A DNA stretch of 7,186 bases from Chloroflexota bacterium (GCA_026390045.1 JAPLGR010000119.1:1-7186), one strand, 5' to 3'. Counted from the stretch's first letter, positions 1 through 6,668 are shown. Numbers and translations are program-made. The notes: generated by a model not told the origin, from the sequence alone.

Positions 1-2
1 GC

Positions 3-83
3 ACCCTCACCGAGTACTACCACCACCTAATGCACATTCCTCGACGAACCGCCGGATGCGGACCCGCATGTCCGGTGGTGTGA
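3..83 (+). CDS. Possible C-terminal tail of the intron-encoded reverse transcriptase (partial)
   Basis: Frame 3 is open from the left edge to TGA at 81-83 and encodes 26 residues beginning TLTEYYHHL. An LTEYY-like segment is compatible with the extreme C-terminus of a group II intron maturase, which normally ends just before domain V. If this is the coding frame, the protein reads through domain V. In the other + frames, frame 1 stops at 28-30, so the true stop could instead be there, and frame 2 stays open to 643. No catalytic reverse transcriptase motif is in view, so the call rests on position inside the intron and on weak similarity. Confidence 0.3.
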   Translation, partial: TLTEYYHHLMHIPRRTAGCGPACPVV

Positions 84-118
84 GAGGGAGGATGGACAAC
101 CCATCCTCCCTACTCGAT
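48..118 (+). ncRNA. Group II intron domains V and VI
   Basis: Domain V: a 9-bp stem pairs 48-56 with 71-79 and contains a G51-U76 wobble. A 2-nt bulge (TG, 69-70) lies on the 3' strand, and a 4-bp distal stem (57-60 with 65-68) closes the loop GACC (61-64). The bulge position and the wobble match the conserved domain V plan, and the wobble G lies in a CGC triad (50-52), as in class IIC introns. Domain VI: a perfect 10-bp stem (86-95 with 101-110) carries a 5-nt loop, followed by TACTCGAT. A112 is the likely branch-point adenosine, about seven bases before the end. The distal stem is shorter than the usual one in 34-nt domains, and the loop is not a GNRA tetraloop. The base pairing is seen directly; the domain assignment comes from family knowledge. 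Confidence 0.78.
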
Positions 119-203
119 TCCGGCCATTCTTCCCAGGATGACCCTTGGTCCTCGCGAGTCATTGCACAGCTCGTGCATGCGGCGTTCAGGGAGGGAGGGT
201 ATA
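119..203 (+). other. Short leader between intron end and kinase start
   Basis: This is the 3' exon side of the intron and the untranslated leader of the kinase gene. It ends in a strong purine-rich ribosome binding site, AGGGAGGGAGGG (188-199), ending four bases before the ATG at 204. A small inverted repeat, TGCAC/GTGCA (163-167 and 173-177), is present but too short to call an operator. No convincing -35/-10 pair is seen upstream of the start. The kinase promoter may therefore lie inside or upstream of the intron, or be of a type not recognisable by eye. Confidence 0.5.
188..199 (+). promoter_or_regulatory. Ribosome binding site deciding the kinase start
   Basis: AGGGAGGGAGGG is a strong Shine-Dalgarno-like tract. 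Its last GGAGG lies five bases before the ATG at 204. It supports that start over the in-frame ATG at 138, which has no comparable tract. Confidence 0.75.
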
Positions 204-3200
204 ATGCCTCAAGCTTTCCATTCGGTGGACGTTCTCCTCAGAGGTCCCCTCGCCTTGCTCCTCTGGTTGCTTTGCGGACTTTGGGCTCTGGCCGGACTGG
301 CGCACCTGCTGCACCGGTGGGACCGCCGGGGCCAACGCGATTTCCTGACCGCCTACCTTTGTGTCCTTGCCGTACTGGACGTCTGGCGACCTACCACGTC
401 CGCTCTGGTTGCCACCACGGCAAGCATCCTAGTTCACCTCCCCACTGGCGACCTTGCTCTGACACCTCGGCTGTTCTCGCCTGTGATCCTGCTGTGCATC
501 CTCATGCTCTATGCTGCGGGGAGGACTTCGCAGGCGACAGTGCTGATCGCCTCCATGTTTGGCGCCGGTGTCACGTGGGGGGTGATCCTGCCGTTCCTGG
601 CAGGGTTGGCCGTGCTTGCCGGATGGGTGCCGATTCCTGGTGAGCTGGCAGGTCCGCTCATCGTGGGGGGGACGGTACGGCTGGCGGAACTGCTGGCACT
701 AATGGTCGGCGTATATGCCGCCATTGTCAGCTACCAGTTCATCGCCAACCGCGCCGTGCCGCGATGGGCTTCCGGAAGTCTGGCGCTGCTGGTGGCGGGA
801 ATGGTGCAGGCCGTGCTGTATGGGTTGGGGACATTCTCGAGCGGCGACGCCTGGCCGGGCAAGCTCCTTGGTGAGGTGGGCGGCTCGCTGATCTCGATGG
901 TTGCGATCATCCCCATCGCAGTTGTCTCCCTGACCTGGTTGGGGCAGCGGATGCGGAGGGAGGCGATCGCGTTCCCCGATCGGCCGGCACTCTCGGTCTT
1001 CAAGGAGACGCTCGACCTGCGCCGATCTTTGGCGGAATCGCGCGAGACGGTCAGTCGGCTGAGTGGAACGCTCGCCATCCTCAACAGCGCCCGGCACGTG
1101 ATCGTCCAGGCGGTTGATCCCGGCCAGCTGATGCAGGACATCTGCCAGTTGCTGGTCGGCGCGCGGCACTACCAGTTTGCCTGGATTGGGCTGAAGCGGG
1201 AGGGAGACACGGTCGTGTTTCCGGCGGGCGAAGCCGGGATCGGGCCGGGATACCTGGACGCCGTTACCGTCACATGGGATGACGCGCCCACCGGGCGGGG
1301 CCCGATGGGCACGGCCATTCGCGAGAACCGCGCTAGTGTCGTGAGCGATACACGGACCGATCCGAAATTCCGGCTGTGGCGCAGCGAGGCTGTGCCCCGC
1401 GGGTACTTGTCGATCGTTGGCCTGCCCATGCGTGCGGGCGGCGAGGTGGTCGGCGGGCTGGCCGTGTACGCCGACCGGACGTCGGCCTTCGGGCACGACG
1501 AGATCGAGTTGCTGCAGGGTGTGGCGGATGACCTGGCGCACGGGTTGGGCCGCGTGAGGGCAGAACAACAGAATGCCCGGCGCCTGCGACAGCTGGACAT
1601 CCTGCGTGCCATGACGCAGGACATGATCTCGCTGCGTGACCTTTCCCGGCTGCAGGAGCGCATGCTGCAGCGAGCTGTGGAGTTGCTCGAAGGGAGTTCT
1701 GGTGGGCTGTACTTGTGTGACACCGAGAGCCGCCGGCTTCGGGGCAGCGCTGGCTTCCGGCTGCCAGTTGAATTGCGCGGGGTCGAACTTGATTTCGGTG
1801 AGGGAGCGGCGGGCCGCGCGGCCGAAACCAAGCAGGGGGTGATCGTCCCCGACTACCGGACCTGGCCGGATCGCTCCGGGGCTTTCGCCCCCGACGTACC
1901 GTTCCAAGCCGTCTTGGCGGCTCCTATGATCTGGCAGGGCGAGGTGATCGGCGTGATCGATGTCCTGCGGGACGAGCAGATGATGCCGTTCACCTCCGAT
2001 GAACTTGACCTGCTGCAGCTGTTTGCCAATCAGGCGGCTCCCGTCCTGGAGAACGCATCGCTCTTCGCCCGTGCCGACGCGGAACGCCAGCGCCTGGGCC
2101 TGCTGGTGGACATCGGCCGCAATCTGGCCTCAGACGAGGATCCCGATGCCCTCCTGCAGCAAGCCGTCAGCATGACGACTCAACAACTGGGGGGACGATC
2201 GGGAAGCGGCTTCATCGTTGACCCAAGCAGTGGTGGGCTGCACCTCAAGGCTGTCTGCCGCGCCGACGGCCTTCCAGTGGACGACCTTGCACCTCGCCTC
2301 GATCTGCTGCCCGGCCACGGGCTCGAAGGCTGGGTGGCGGAACACCGACAGGCCTGCCGCGTGGACGACGTCCGGTCCGACCCGCGCTGGGTGCGGATTC
2401 CAGATGTGGACGAGGCCGGGGGGACCGCCATCAGCGCGCCCCTGCTGGTTGAGGATCGCGTGCTAGGCGTCATGACGATCCTGGGCAACGTGGCCTTCAC
2501 CCAGGATCACTTGGATCTGCTGGAGGCAATCTCCAGGCAGGTGGCGCTGGCCCTGTCGAATGCCGGCCGGTTCAAGGAGCTGGAGCGCCGATTCCTTGAA
2601 CAGGTGGCGGTACAGCAGGTGGCTCAGGTCATCAGCCGCAGGCTGGAGATGCAGCCTCTGCTCGAGGAGGTGTGCCGGCAGGTGGCCGGTGTCCTGCACT
2701 ACCCGAACGTCGAGATCATGCTTGTTGAGGGCGAAGACCTGGTCATGTGCGCGGCCCAGGGGGCTGAGCAAGCCGTCGGGATGCATGTGCCGCTGTCGAA
2801 AGGCATTGTCGGACGTGTGGCCCGGACCGACCAGACCGCGCTTGTCCCGGATACGCAGCTTGACCCGGACTACGTCATAGCCATCCCCACGACGCGATCC
2901 GAGATCGTCGTGCCGCTCCGCAAGGGACACGTGGTCATCGGCGTGCTCAACGTCGAGTCGCCCGTCCTGCGCGGCCTCACTGAGGACGACGCGCGATTAC
3001 TGTCGCTGCTGGGTGACCAGGTTTCGGTCGCCATTGAGAACGCTGCGCTGTACGACCGCCTCAGGCGGCACAGCACCGACCTGGAGCAAACCGTTGCCGA
3101 ACGGACGGCGCGGCTGGCGGAAGCGCTGGAGCTGGCCGAGGAGGCCGATCGCCTCAAGACCCAGTTTGTCGCTGATGTCTCCCACGAGCTCCGCACACCG

Positions 3201-3833
3201 CTGACCAACATCCGCCTGTACCTGGAGCTGATCGGCCAGGCCAGCCGCGAGCGCTTCGAGGAGTATCTGAAGACGCTGAACCGTGAGACGGAGCGCCTGG
3301 TCGACCTGATTGAAGACCTGCTGGCGATCTCGCGCCTCGACGCAGGAACACACCCGCCGCAACCTGTCTCGCTGGACCTGAACGAGCTGGCGCGCGGGCT
3401 GGTCTCAGATCGCAAACGGCTGTTTGACGACCGCCAGATCGAGGTGGTCTTCCAGCCCGACGAAGACCTGCCCAGGGTGGTGGCGGACGAGCGAATGCTC
3501 ACCCAGGTGTTGGCCAACTTGATGACCAACGCCATGAACTACACGCTACCTGGCGGCCGCGTCTCCATCTCCACTGATGTGACCTCCCAAGACGGGGCGG
3601 AATGGGTGACGCTTCAGGTGGCGGACACGGGGCTGGGAATCCCTGCAGGTGAAGTGGGCCAGGTGTTTGAGCGCTTCTTTCGCGGGGCCGCCAGCCGGAA
3701 GATGGGGACGCCGGGAACGGGGCTCGGACTGTCGATCTGCAAGGAGATCCTGGACCGACACAAGGGGCGCATTAGTGTGCAGAGTCGGTCCGGCGAAGGG
3801 AGCACGTTCACCATCTGGCTCCCGAAGCCCTGA
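204..3833 (+). CDS. Membrane-bound multi-GAF sensor histidine kinase
   Basis: This 1209-residue kinase should autophosphorylate on histidine and pass the phosphate to a response regulator that is not in this window. About seven hydrophobic segments fill residues 11-246, forming a polytopic membrane sensor that somewhat resembles VUPS-type kinase N-termini (uncertain). A short coiled coil (about 265-290) leads into four tandem GAF domains: about 292-460, 464-625, 631-796 and 797-957. GAF2, GAF3 and GAF4 each end in a similar helix (for example SVAIENAALY). A second coiled coil (about 957-985) precedes HisKA with H-box SHELRTPL, phosphoacceptor His994. The HATPase_c domain has an N-box (N1105, N1109), G1-box DTGLGI (1141-1146), F-box near 1155 and G2-box GTGLGL (1171-1176), so it looks fully active. 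The start at 204 is chosen for its strong ribosome binding site; the in-frame ATG at 138 would add 22 polar residues and has no such site. GAF ligands cannot be told from the sequence. Confidence 0.93.
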   Translation: MPQAFHSVDVLLRGPLALLLWLLCGLWALAGLAHLLHRWDRRGQRDFLTAYLCVLAVLDVWRPTTSALVATTASILVHLPTGDLALTPRLFSPVILLCILMLYAAGRTSQATVLIASMFGAGVTWGVILPFLAGLAVLAGWVPIPGELAGPLIVGGTVRLAELLALMVGVYAAIVSYQFIANRAVPRWASGSLALLVAGMVQAVLYGLGTFSSGDAWPGKLLGEVGGSLISMVAIIPIAVVSLTWLGQRMRREAIAFPDRPALSVFKETLDLRRSLAESRETVSRLSGTLAILNSARHVIVQAVDPGQLMQDICQLLVGARHYQFAWIGLKREGDTVVFPAGEAGIGPGYLDAVTVTWDDAPTGRGPMGTAIRENRASVVSDTRTDPKFRLWRSEAVPRGYLSIVGLPMRAGGEVVGGLAVYADRTSAFGHDEIELLQGVADDLAHGLGRVRAEQQNARRLRQLDILRAMTQDMISLRDLSRLQERMLQRAVELLEGSSGGLYLCDTESRRLRGSAGFRLPVELRGVELDFGEGAAGRAAETKQGVIVPDYRTWPDRSGAFAPDVPFQAVLAAPMIWQGEVIGVIDVLRDEQMMPFTSDELDLLQLFANQAAPVLENASLFARADAERQRLGLLVDIGRNLASDEDPDALLQQAVSMTTQQLGGRSGSGFIVDPSSGGLHLKAVCRADGLPVDDLAPRLDLLPGHGLEGWVAEHRQACRVDDVRSDPRWVRIPDVDEAGGTAISAPLLVEDRVLGVMTILGNVAFTQDHLDLLEAISRQVALALSNAGRFKELERRFLEQVAVQQVAQVISRRLEMQPLLEEVCRQVAGVLHYPNVEIMLVEGEDLVMCAAQGAEQAVGMHVPLSKGIVGRVARTDQTALVPDTQLDPDYVIAIPTTRSEIVVPLRKGHVVIGVLNVESPVLRGLTEDDARLLSLLGDQVSVAIENAALYDRLRRHSTDLEQTVAERTARLAEALELAEEADRLKTQFVADVSHELRTPLTNIRLYLELIGQASRERFEEYLKTLNRETERLVDLIEDLLAISRLDAGTHPPQPVSLDLNELARGLVSDRKRLFDDRQIEVVFQPDEDLPRVVADERMLTQVLANLMTNAMNYTLPGGRVSISTDVTSQDGAEWVTLQVADTGLGIPAGEVGQVFERFFRGAASRKMGTPGTGLGLSICKEILDRHKGRISVQSRSGEGSTFTIWLPKP

Positions 3834-4107
3834 CCCCTGCCGACGGGCTCGCGCGCGCCCGCCGGGCGCACTTGGGCAGTTTCCACGCCGCGCGGTCCCA
3901 CATTCGGCCATCCTTCCCTCGTGTTCAGCAGCATGATGCGCGTTGGCCGTGTGGAAGCCGCGCGGGTGCGTCGGTTCTTGGCAGATCGCGGAATTCCACC
4001 AAGCTTCCCATGCCTTCCTCTCCTGCTGGTCAGGCCCTCCGACATGCGGGACGGACCCAATGGCAGCATCAGATGGTGAGGCGGGAAGGGGCTGTCCCCG
4101 CACGAAC
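3834..4107. other. Intergenic region between convergent genes, no credible gene
   Basis: These 274 bases separate the ends of the kinase and rnhB genes. Open frames exist on both strands, but they are rich in Arg, Ser, Pro and Gly, have no ribosome binding sites and mostly overlap neighbouring genes, as expected of chance frames in GC-rich DNA. The palindrome CCGCGCGG occurs twice (3888-3895 and 3958-3965), flanked by TTCCAC and GTGGAA respectively; no function is apparent. One GC-rich hairpin near the kinase end is listed separately. Confidence 0.5.
3855..3869 (+). terminator. Possible terminator hairpin after the kinase gene
   Basis: A 6-bp perfect GC stem (GCGCCC with GGGCGC) and a 3-nt loop lie 21 bases after the kinase stop. 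It is not followed by a real T-run; only TTT at 3880-3882 is nearby. It is therefore a weak intrinsic terminator at best, and it could be chance in DNA of this composition. Confidence 0.25.
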
Positions 4108-4776
4108 CTAGGCGCGGGAAGTGAGATCCAGCTGCAAGTGCATGGCGATGGGGGCGTAGGTAAAGCGATGGATGGGCGAGGGCCCGTGGGCGGCGAGTGC
4201 TTCGCGATGCAAGGCGGTGCCGTATCCCTTGTGGAGTGCGAATCCGTACTCGGGGTAGGCCGCGTCCAGCTCAGCCATGCGCTGGTCGCGCGTCACCTTG
4301 GCGATCACGGACGCCGCGGCGATGGACAGAGCGCGGGCGTCGCCATGCGTCAGCGGAGTCTGAGGCGTGCTCACGCCGGTGAGGAACAGGGGGTCGATCA
4401 GCAGGTGATCGGGCGCGGGCGAGAGAGCGGCGAGTGCCGCGCGCATGGCGGCACGCGTGGCGGCAATCAGTCCGATGGCATCCACTTGGTCTGCCGGTAT
4501 CTCGCCAACCCCGACGGCGAGTGCGAGTTCGCAGATCCTCGCTGCCCATATCTCTCGCTGCCGGCGCGTCATCACCTTGGAATCGCGTACGCCGGGAAGC
4601 AGACTGGGCAGATCGTCCCGGTTCGGGGGAAGGACTACCGCAGCGGCCACCACCGGCCCGGCCCAGGCGCCGCGCCCAGCCTCGTCCAACCCGGCGACGA
4701 AATGTGCGCCGCGCTGCCACAGAAGTTGCTCGTATACAAGGTCGGGCCGTGCCGGGAGCTCAGCGCGATGGGCCAT
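4108..4776 (-). CDS. rnhB: Ribonuclease HII
   Basis: This cytoplasmic endonuclease cuts the RNA strand of RNA-DNA hybrids and nicks 5' of single ribonucleotides misincorporated in DNA, starting ribonucleotide excision repair. The 222-residue length is normal for the family. The signature GLDEAGRG (29-36) supplies catalytic Asp31 and Glu32 and is followed by a typical AGPVVAAAVVLP strand. DSK (65-67), LLID with Asp128, and SVIAKVTRD ending in Asp164 give the remaining conserved and metal-binding residues. The C-terminal HKGYGT and HGPSPIHR blocks complete the family pattern, so the gene looks intact. The ATG lies inside the 3' end of the glycosyltransferase gene with a 17-base overlap and no clear ribosome binding site of its own, which suggests translational coupling. 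It is the last gene of the minus-strand operon; no convincing terminator follows. Confidence 0.96.
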   Translation of the reverse strand: MAHRAELPARPDLVYEQLLWQRGAHFVAGLDEAGRGAWAGPVVAAAVVLPPNRDDLPSLLPGVRDSKVMTRRQREIWAARICELALAVGVGEIPADQVDAIGLIAATRAAMRAALAALSPAPDHLLIDPLFLTGVSTPQTPLTHGDARALSIAAASVIAKVTRDQRMAELDAAYPEYGFALHKGYGTALHREALAAHGPSPIHRFTYAPIAMHLQLDLTSRA

Positions 4777-5488
4777 AGCGGCCGTGCGCAGCGTACCAGC
4801 GGATGCGCAGCAGATCGGTAAGCATGGCGACCGAATCGCGAGCTAGGCGCACCCGGCTTCCGGTGACGTAATACCAGGGAATCGGGATCTCCACCACGTG
4901 GTATCCGCGCCGACGCGCAAGGAAAAGCACTTCCACGTCGAACGTCCATCCGTCCAGGACCTGCAGCTCAAAGAGCTCTTCAGCCGCGTCGGCGCGGAAG
5001 CACTTGAATCCGCATTGCGTATCTTGCAGGCCGGGAACGGCGAGTGCCCGCACGAGCAGGTTGAAGCCGCGGCCCACCCAGTGGCGGTGGGCCGGTTCAC
5101 CATAGCGGATGGCGCCCGGGGCCTCGCGCGAGGCGATAGCGATGGGGACATCTCGCAGGGCCGGCGGCAGGAAGCGCGGCACCTGTTCGATCGGCATCGA
5201 CAGATCCACATCGCAGATGAAACGGTAATCGCCGGTGGCGGCCAGGATGCCGCGGCGGACCGCCAGCCCCTTGCCGCGCCGGGGCTCACGCAGGACGCGC
5301 AAGCCGGCGTGTTTCCGAGCGAACGCCTCCGCCACCTCGGCGGTACGATCCGTGCTGCCGTTCTCGACAACAATGATCTCGGCGTCTGGCGAGTGCGCCG
5401 CCAGGAAGGCCAGGATGCGGGTCAGGCTGTCGGGGAGACGGTCCTGTTCATTGTGGGCGGGAAGGATGATCGACAGCGGCGGAGGCAA
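4760..5488 (-). CDS. Family 2 glycosyltransferase, dolichyl/polyprenyl-phosphate sugar transferase type
   Basis: This 242-residue GT-A fold enzyme probably transfers a sugar from a nucleotide donor to a polyprenyl-phosphate carrier or similar lipid. The N-terminus SIILPAHNE (6-14) and VVENGSTD (40-47) form the nucleotide-binding part. GKG (72-74) and the metal-binding DVD (93-95) followed by LSMPIEQ resemble the DxDLSTPIEE block of the dolichyl-phosphate glucosyltransferase (ALG5/DPG synthase) group. The DTQCGFKCF segment and the C-terminal EIPIPWYYVTGSRVR match the same group. There is no transmembrane segment, so it is likely a peripheral cytoplasmic membrane enzyme. The start is TTG at 5488, chosen because GAGGG sits five bases upstream and no ATG or GTG in the same frame lies nearby. 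It follows the NERD-like gene after 25 bases and overlaps rnhB, consistent with one operon. Donor and acceptor cannot be read from the sequence. Confidence 0.9.
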   Translation of the reverse strand: MPPPLSIILPAHNEQDRLPDSLTRILAFLAAHSPDAEIIVVENGSTDRTAEVAEAFARKHAGLRVLREPRRGKGLAVRRGILAATGDYRFICDVDLSMPIEQVPRFLPPALRDVPIAIASREAPGAIRYGEPAHRHWVGRGFNLLVRALAVPGLQDTQCGFKCFRADAAEELFELQVLDGWTFDVEVLFLARRRGYHVVEIPIPWYYVTGSRVRLARDSVAMLTDLLRIRWYAAHGRYGPSR

Positions 5489-5513
5489 AGCTGCCCTCGG
5501 CCGGGCGCCGGCG

Positions 5514-6551
5514 CTAACCGAACGGCGACCCGTGCAGGAAGATGTAGGCGAAACCCGCGATGATGATCAGCTCCCCGAGGATGAGCATGGCCAAGAGGAT
5601 CACCCACTGGCGGCGCGTGATGCCGCCTCGCCGTCGGCGAGGGGTCGCGCGCTTCAGCGGCTCTGGTGCAGCAACCGGGGCTTCCACGAAGGCCTCGGCG
5701 GCCTGCGAGGCGGAAGCGGCCGGCGACGGAGCGCGGCGGCCAGCGCGCAGCAGGCCCGGGCGGAGCTTTGGCGCAGCGCCGGATGGGCCGGCGGCCCACG
5801 CCTCCTCCTTGGCGACCTCAGACAGCTCGGACGGAGGCGCCTCCTTCATCTCTCGAGCCGCCTCCAACTCGGCGCGAGCCTCGGCCTGGCGTTGCGCAAC
5901 GGTTGCTGCAAGGTCTGCGGTCGCAACCGGTTCTGGTTCGGCGACGGGGCCGGCGGGCCGGGGTGAGGTGAGCGACTCAAGTACTGCGCCAATGTCCTCC
6001 CCGTCCATGATGGCCGGGAACTTCTGCAGGTTGGAGGCAAAGTGGTCAATGGCGTCTGCCAGGACGATGCGAACGCTCGGGCGAGCCGTGTCGACATGAG
6101 TCCGGGGATTGGTGAAGATCAGCACCGATTCGATCTCGGGCAGCGGGTAACCCTGGCCCTTCAGGAAACGCAGCAGCTGGTTGGCCATGGTCAGGGCGAT
6201 GCCCTGCAGGTTGGGGCGGACGCGCTTGAATCGGCGAGCCCCGCCGTCGAACGTCAGCCACTCATCCAGCTTCGCCCGGTAGATGCCGCGGATCGGTGTG
6301 GGGACAAGCACCCTGACACCCTGAGGGCTGAGGAGGATGAGCGGAATGATGACGTTGGTGCCCGGGATAAGCTGGTTGCGGACGAGCACATGCTCGTCCC
6401 CCAGGCTCTTCAGCAGCCGCTGGGTGACGGCGAGTTGGGCTTCCATCTCGCCATGCCAGCGCATGCCGAACCGGAGCGTGCCACGCAGCCGGTTCTCCAG
6501 GCTGATGGCGCCGCTCTCATCGCGAAATGTGGAACGCTCGATGACGATCAT
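5514..6551 (-). CDS. Tail-anchored membrane protein with degenerate NERD-like domain
   Basis: This 345-residue protein has no function I can name with certainty. Residues about 30-180 follow the NERD (nuclease-related) plan: an HGE start (33-35), a strand pair ending in LLSPQGVRVL (73-82), a basic loop, PNLQ (113-116) resembling the family's nPxxQ helix start, an amphipathic helix to about 132, then strand SVLIFTNP (142-149) and a final helix near 165-178. The positions that normally hold the catalytic Asp and ExK carry hydrophobic residues, Pro and Thr (near 67-70 and 83-85), so cleavage activity is unlikely. Residues 195-305 are an Ala/Pro/Glu-rich, probably disordered linker. A basic RRRR patch (305-308) precedes one transmembrane helix (about 315-339), only six residues from the end, giving a cytoplasmic tail-anchored topology. 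The ATG at 6551 is preferred for its AAGGA ribosome binding site; an upstream in-frame start at 6614 would lie upstream of the predicted promoter. It is first gene of the operon with the glycosyltransferase and rnhB. Confidence 0.7.
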   Translation of the reverse strand: MIVIERSTFRDESGAISLENRLRGTLRFGMRWHGEMEAQLAVTQRLLKSLGDEHVLVRNQLIPGTNVIIPLILLSPQGVRVLVPTPIRGIYRAKLDEWLTFDGGARRFKRVRPNLQGIALTMANQLLRFLKGQGYPLPEIESVLIFTNPRTHVDTARPSVRIVLADAIDHFASNLQKFPAIMDGEDIGAVLESLTSPRPAGPVAEPEPVATADLAATVAQRQAEARAELEAAREMKEAPPSELSEVAKEEAWAAGPSGAAPKLRPGLLRAGRRAPSPAASASQAAEAFVEAPVAAPEPLKRATPRRRRGGITRRQWVILLAMLILGELIIIAGFAYIFLHGSPFG

Positions 6552-6596
6552 GGCAGATCCTTCTCGGCCTCCACCGCGAACGATGGCTTCGTCGTG

Positions 6597-6624
6597 ATTA
6601 TAAGGCGAACCCACACGGCGACAA
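6597..6624 (-). promoter_or_regulatory. Promoter of the minus-strand operon
   Basis: Read on the minus strand, TATAAT occupies 6602-6597 as a perfect sigma-70-type -10 box. TTGTCG (6624-6619), a 4/6 match to TTGACA, lies 16 bases upstream. Transcription would start near 6590, giving a leader of about 40 nt before the ATG at 6551. The -10 box sits inside an 11-bp inverted repeat shared with the divergent promoter. Confidence 0.6.
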
Positions 6625-6649
6625 GCGGGCTATGCCACCGCCTTATAAT
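6618..6649 (+). promoter_or_regulatory. Promoter of the NfeD-family gene
   Basis: TATAAT at 6644-6649 is a perfect -10 box. The best -35 candidate, GCGACA (6618-6623), matches 4/6 but with a long 20-base spacer, so the -35 is weak and activator help is possible. Transcription would start near 6656, giving a very short leader (about 13 nt) that consists almost entirely of the GGGAG ribosome binding site. Confidence 0.55.
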
Positions 6650-6668
6650 GAGGCTGGGAGAGAGAGAC

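Larger units (their letters stand above)
1..118 (+). mobile_element. 3' end of a group II intron (class IIC-like), partial
   Basis: This is the last part of a self-splicing retroelement; the ribozyme core and most or all of the intron-encoded reverse transcriptase lie to the left of the window. Two consecutive hairpins have the form and order of intron domains V and VI, followed by CTACTCGAT, the kind of 3' end found in bacterial group II introns. The boundary is placed after the AT at 117-118, matching the usual terminal AY dinucleotide; it could be one base further right. The intron has the same orientation as the kinase gene that begins at 204, so transcription through the intron would continue into the kinase. 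Assignment to class IIC rests on the CGC triad in domain V and on general resemblance. Domains I-IV and the 5' junction are not visible. Confidence 0.78.
6597..6649. repeat. 11-bp inverted repeat spanning divergent -10 boxes
   Basis: ATTATAAGGCG (6597-6607) and CGCCTTATAAT (6639-6649) are exact reverse complements separated by 31 bases. Each arm contains the -10 hexamer of one of the two divergent promoters plus the five bases just upstream of it. The repeat is seen directly; a role as a shared operator is inference. Confidence 0.8.

Noticed and set aside
163..177. Small inverted repeat TGCAC/GTGCA upstream of the kinase as an operator
   Set aside because: Only 5 bp per arm with no associated promoter elements; expected by chance.
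200..205. TATAAT just before the kinase start, resembling a -10 box
   Set aside because: It overlaps the ATG at 204, so transcription would begin inside the coding sequence; no suitable later start with a ribosome binding site exists and no -35 is correctly placed.
56..643. Open reading frame of 195 codons overlapping the intron and kinase
   Set aside because: It starts inside domain V, is low-complexity and Pro/Arg/Ser-rich, and is an alternative frame of the membrane part of the kinase.
699..1907. 402-codon antisense open frame inside the kinase gene
   Set aside because: Composition is rich in Arg, Pro, Gln and His with no recognisable domain; it is the GC-rich shadow of clear GAF-coding sequence.
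3887..3965. Two copies of GCCGCGCGG with adjacent TTCCAC and GTGGAA
   Set aside because: Short GC-only repeats in GC-rich DNA; no duplication at the flanks or mobile element nearby supports a function.
4088..4099. GGGG-CTGT-CCCC hairpin as terminator for the minus-strand operon
   Set aside because: Only 4 bp of stem and no T-run on the minus strand after it.
3943..4821. 292-codon + strand open frame over the rnhB region
   Set aside because: It is antisense to the complete and motif-perfect ribonuclease HII gene and has no ribosome binding site or domain of its own.
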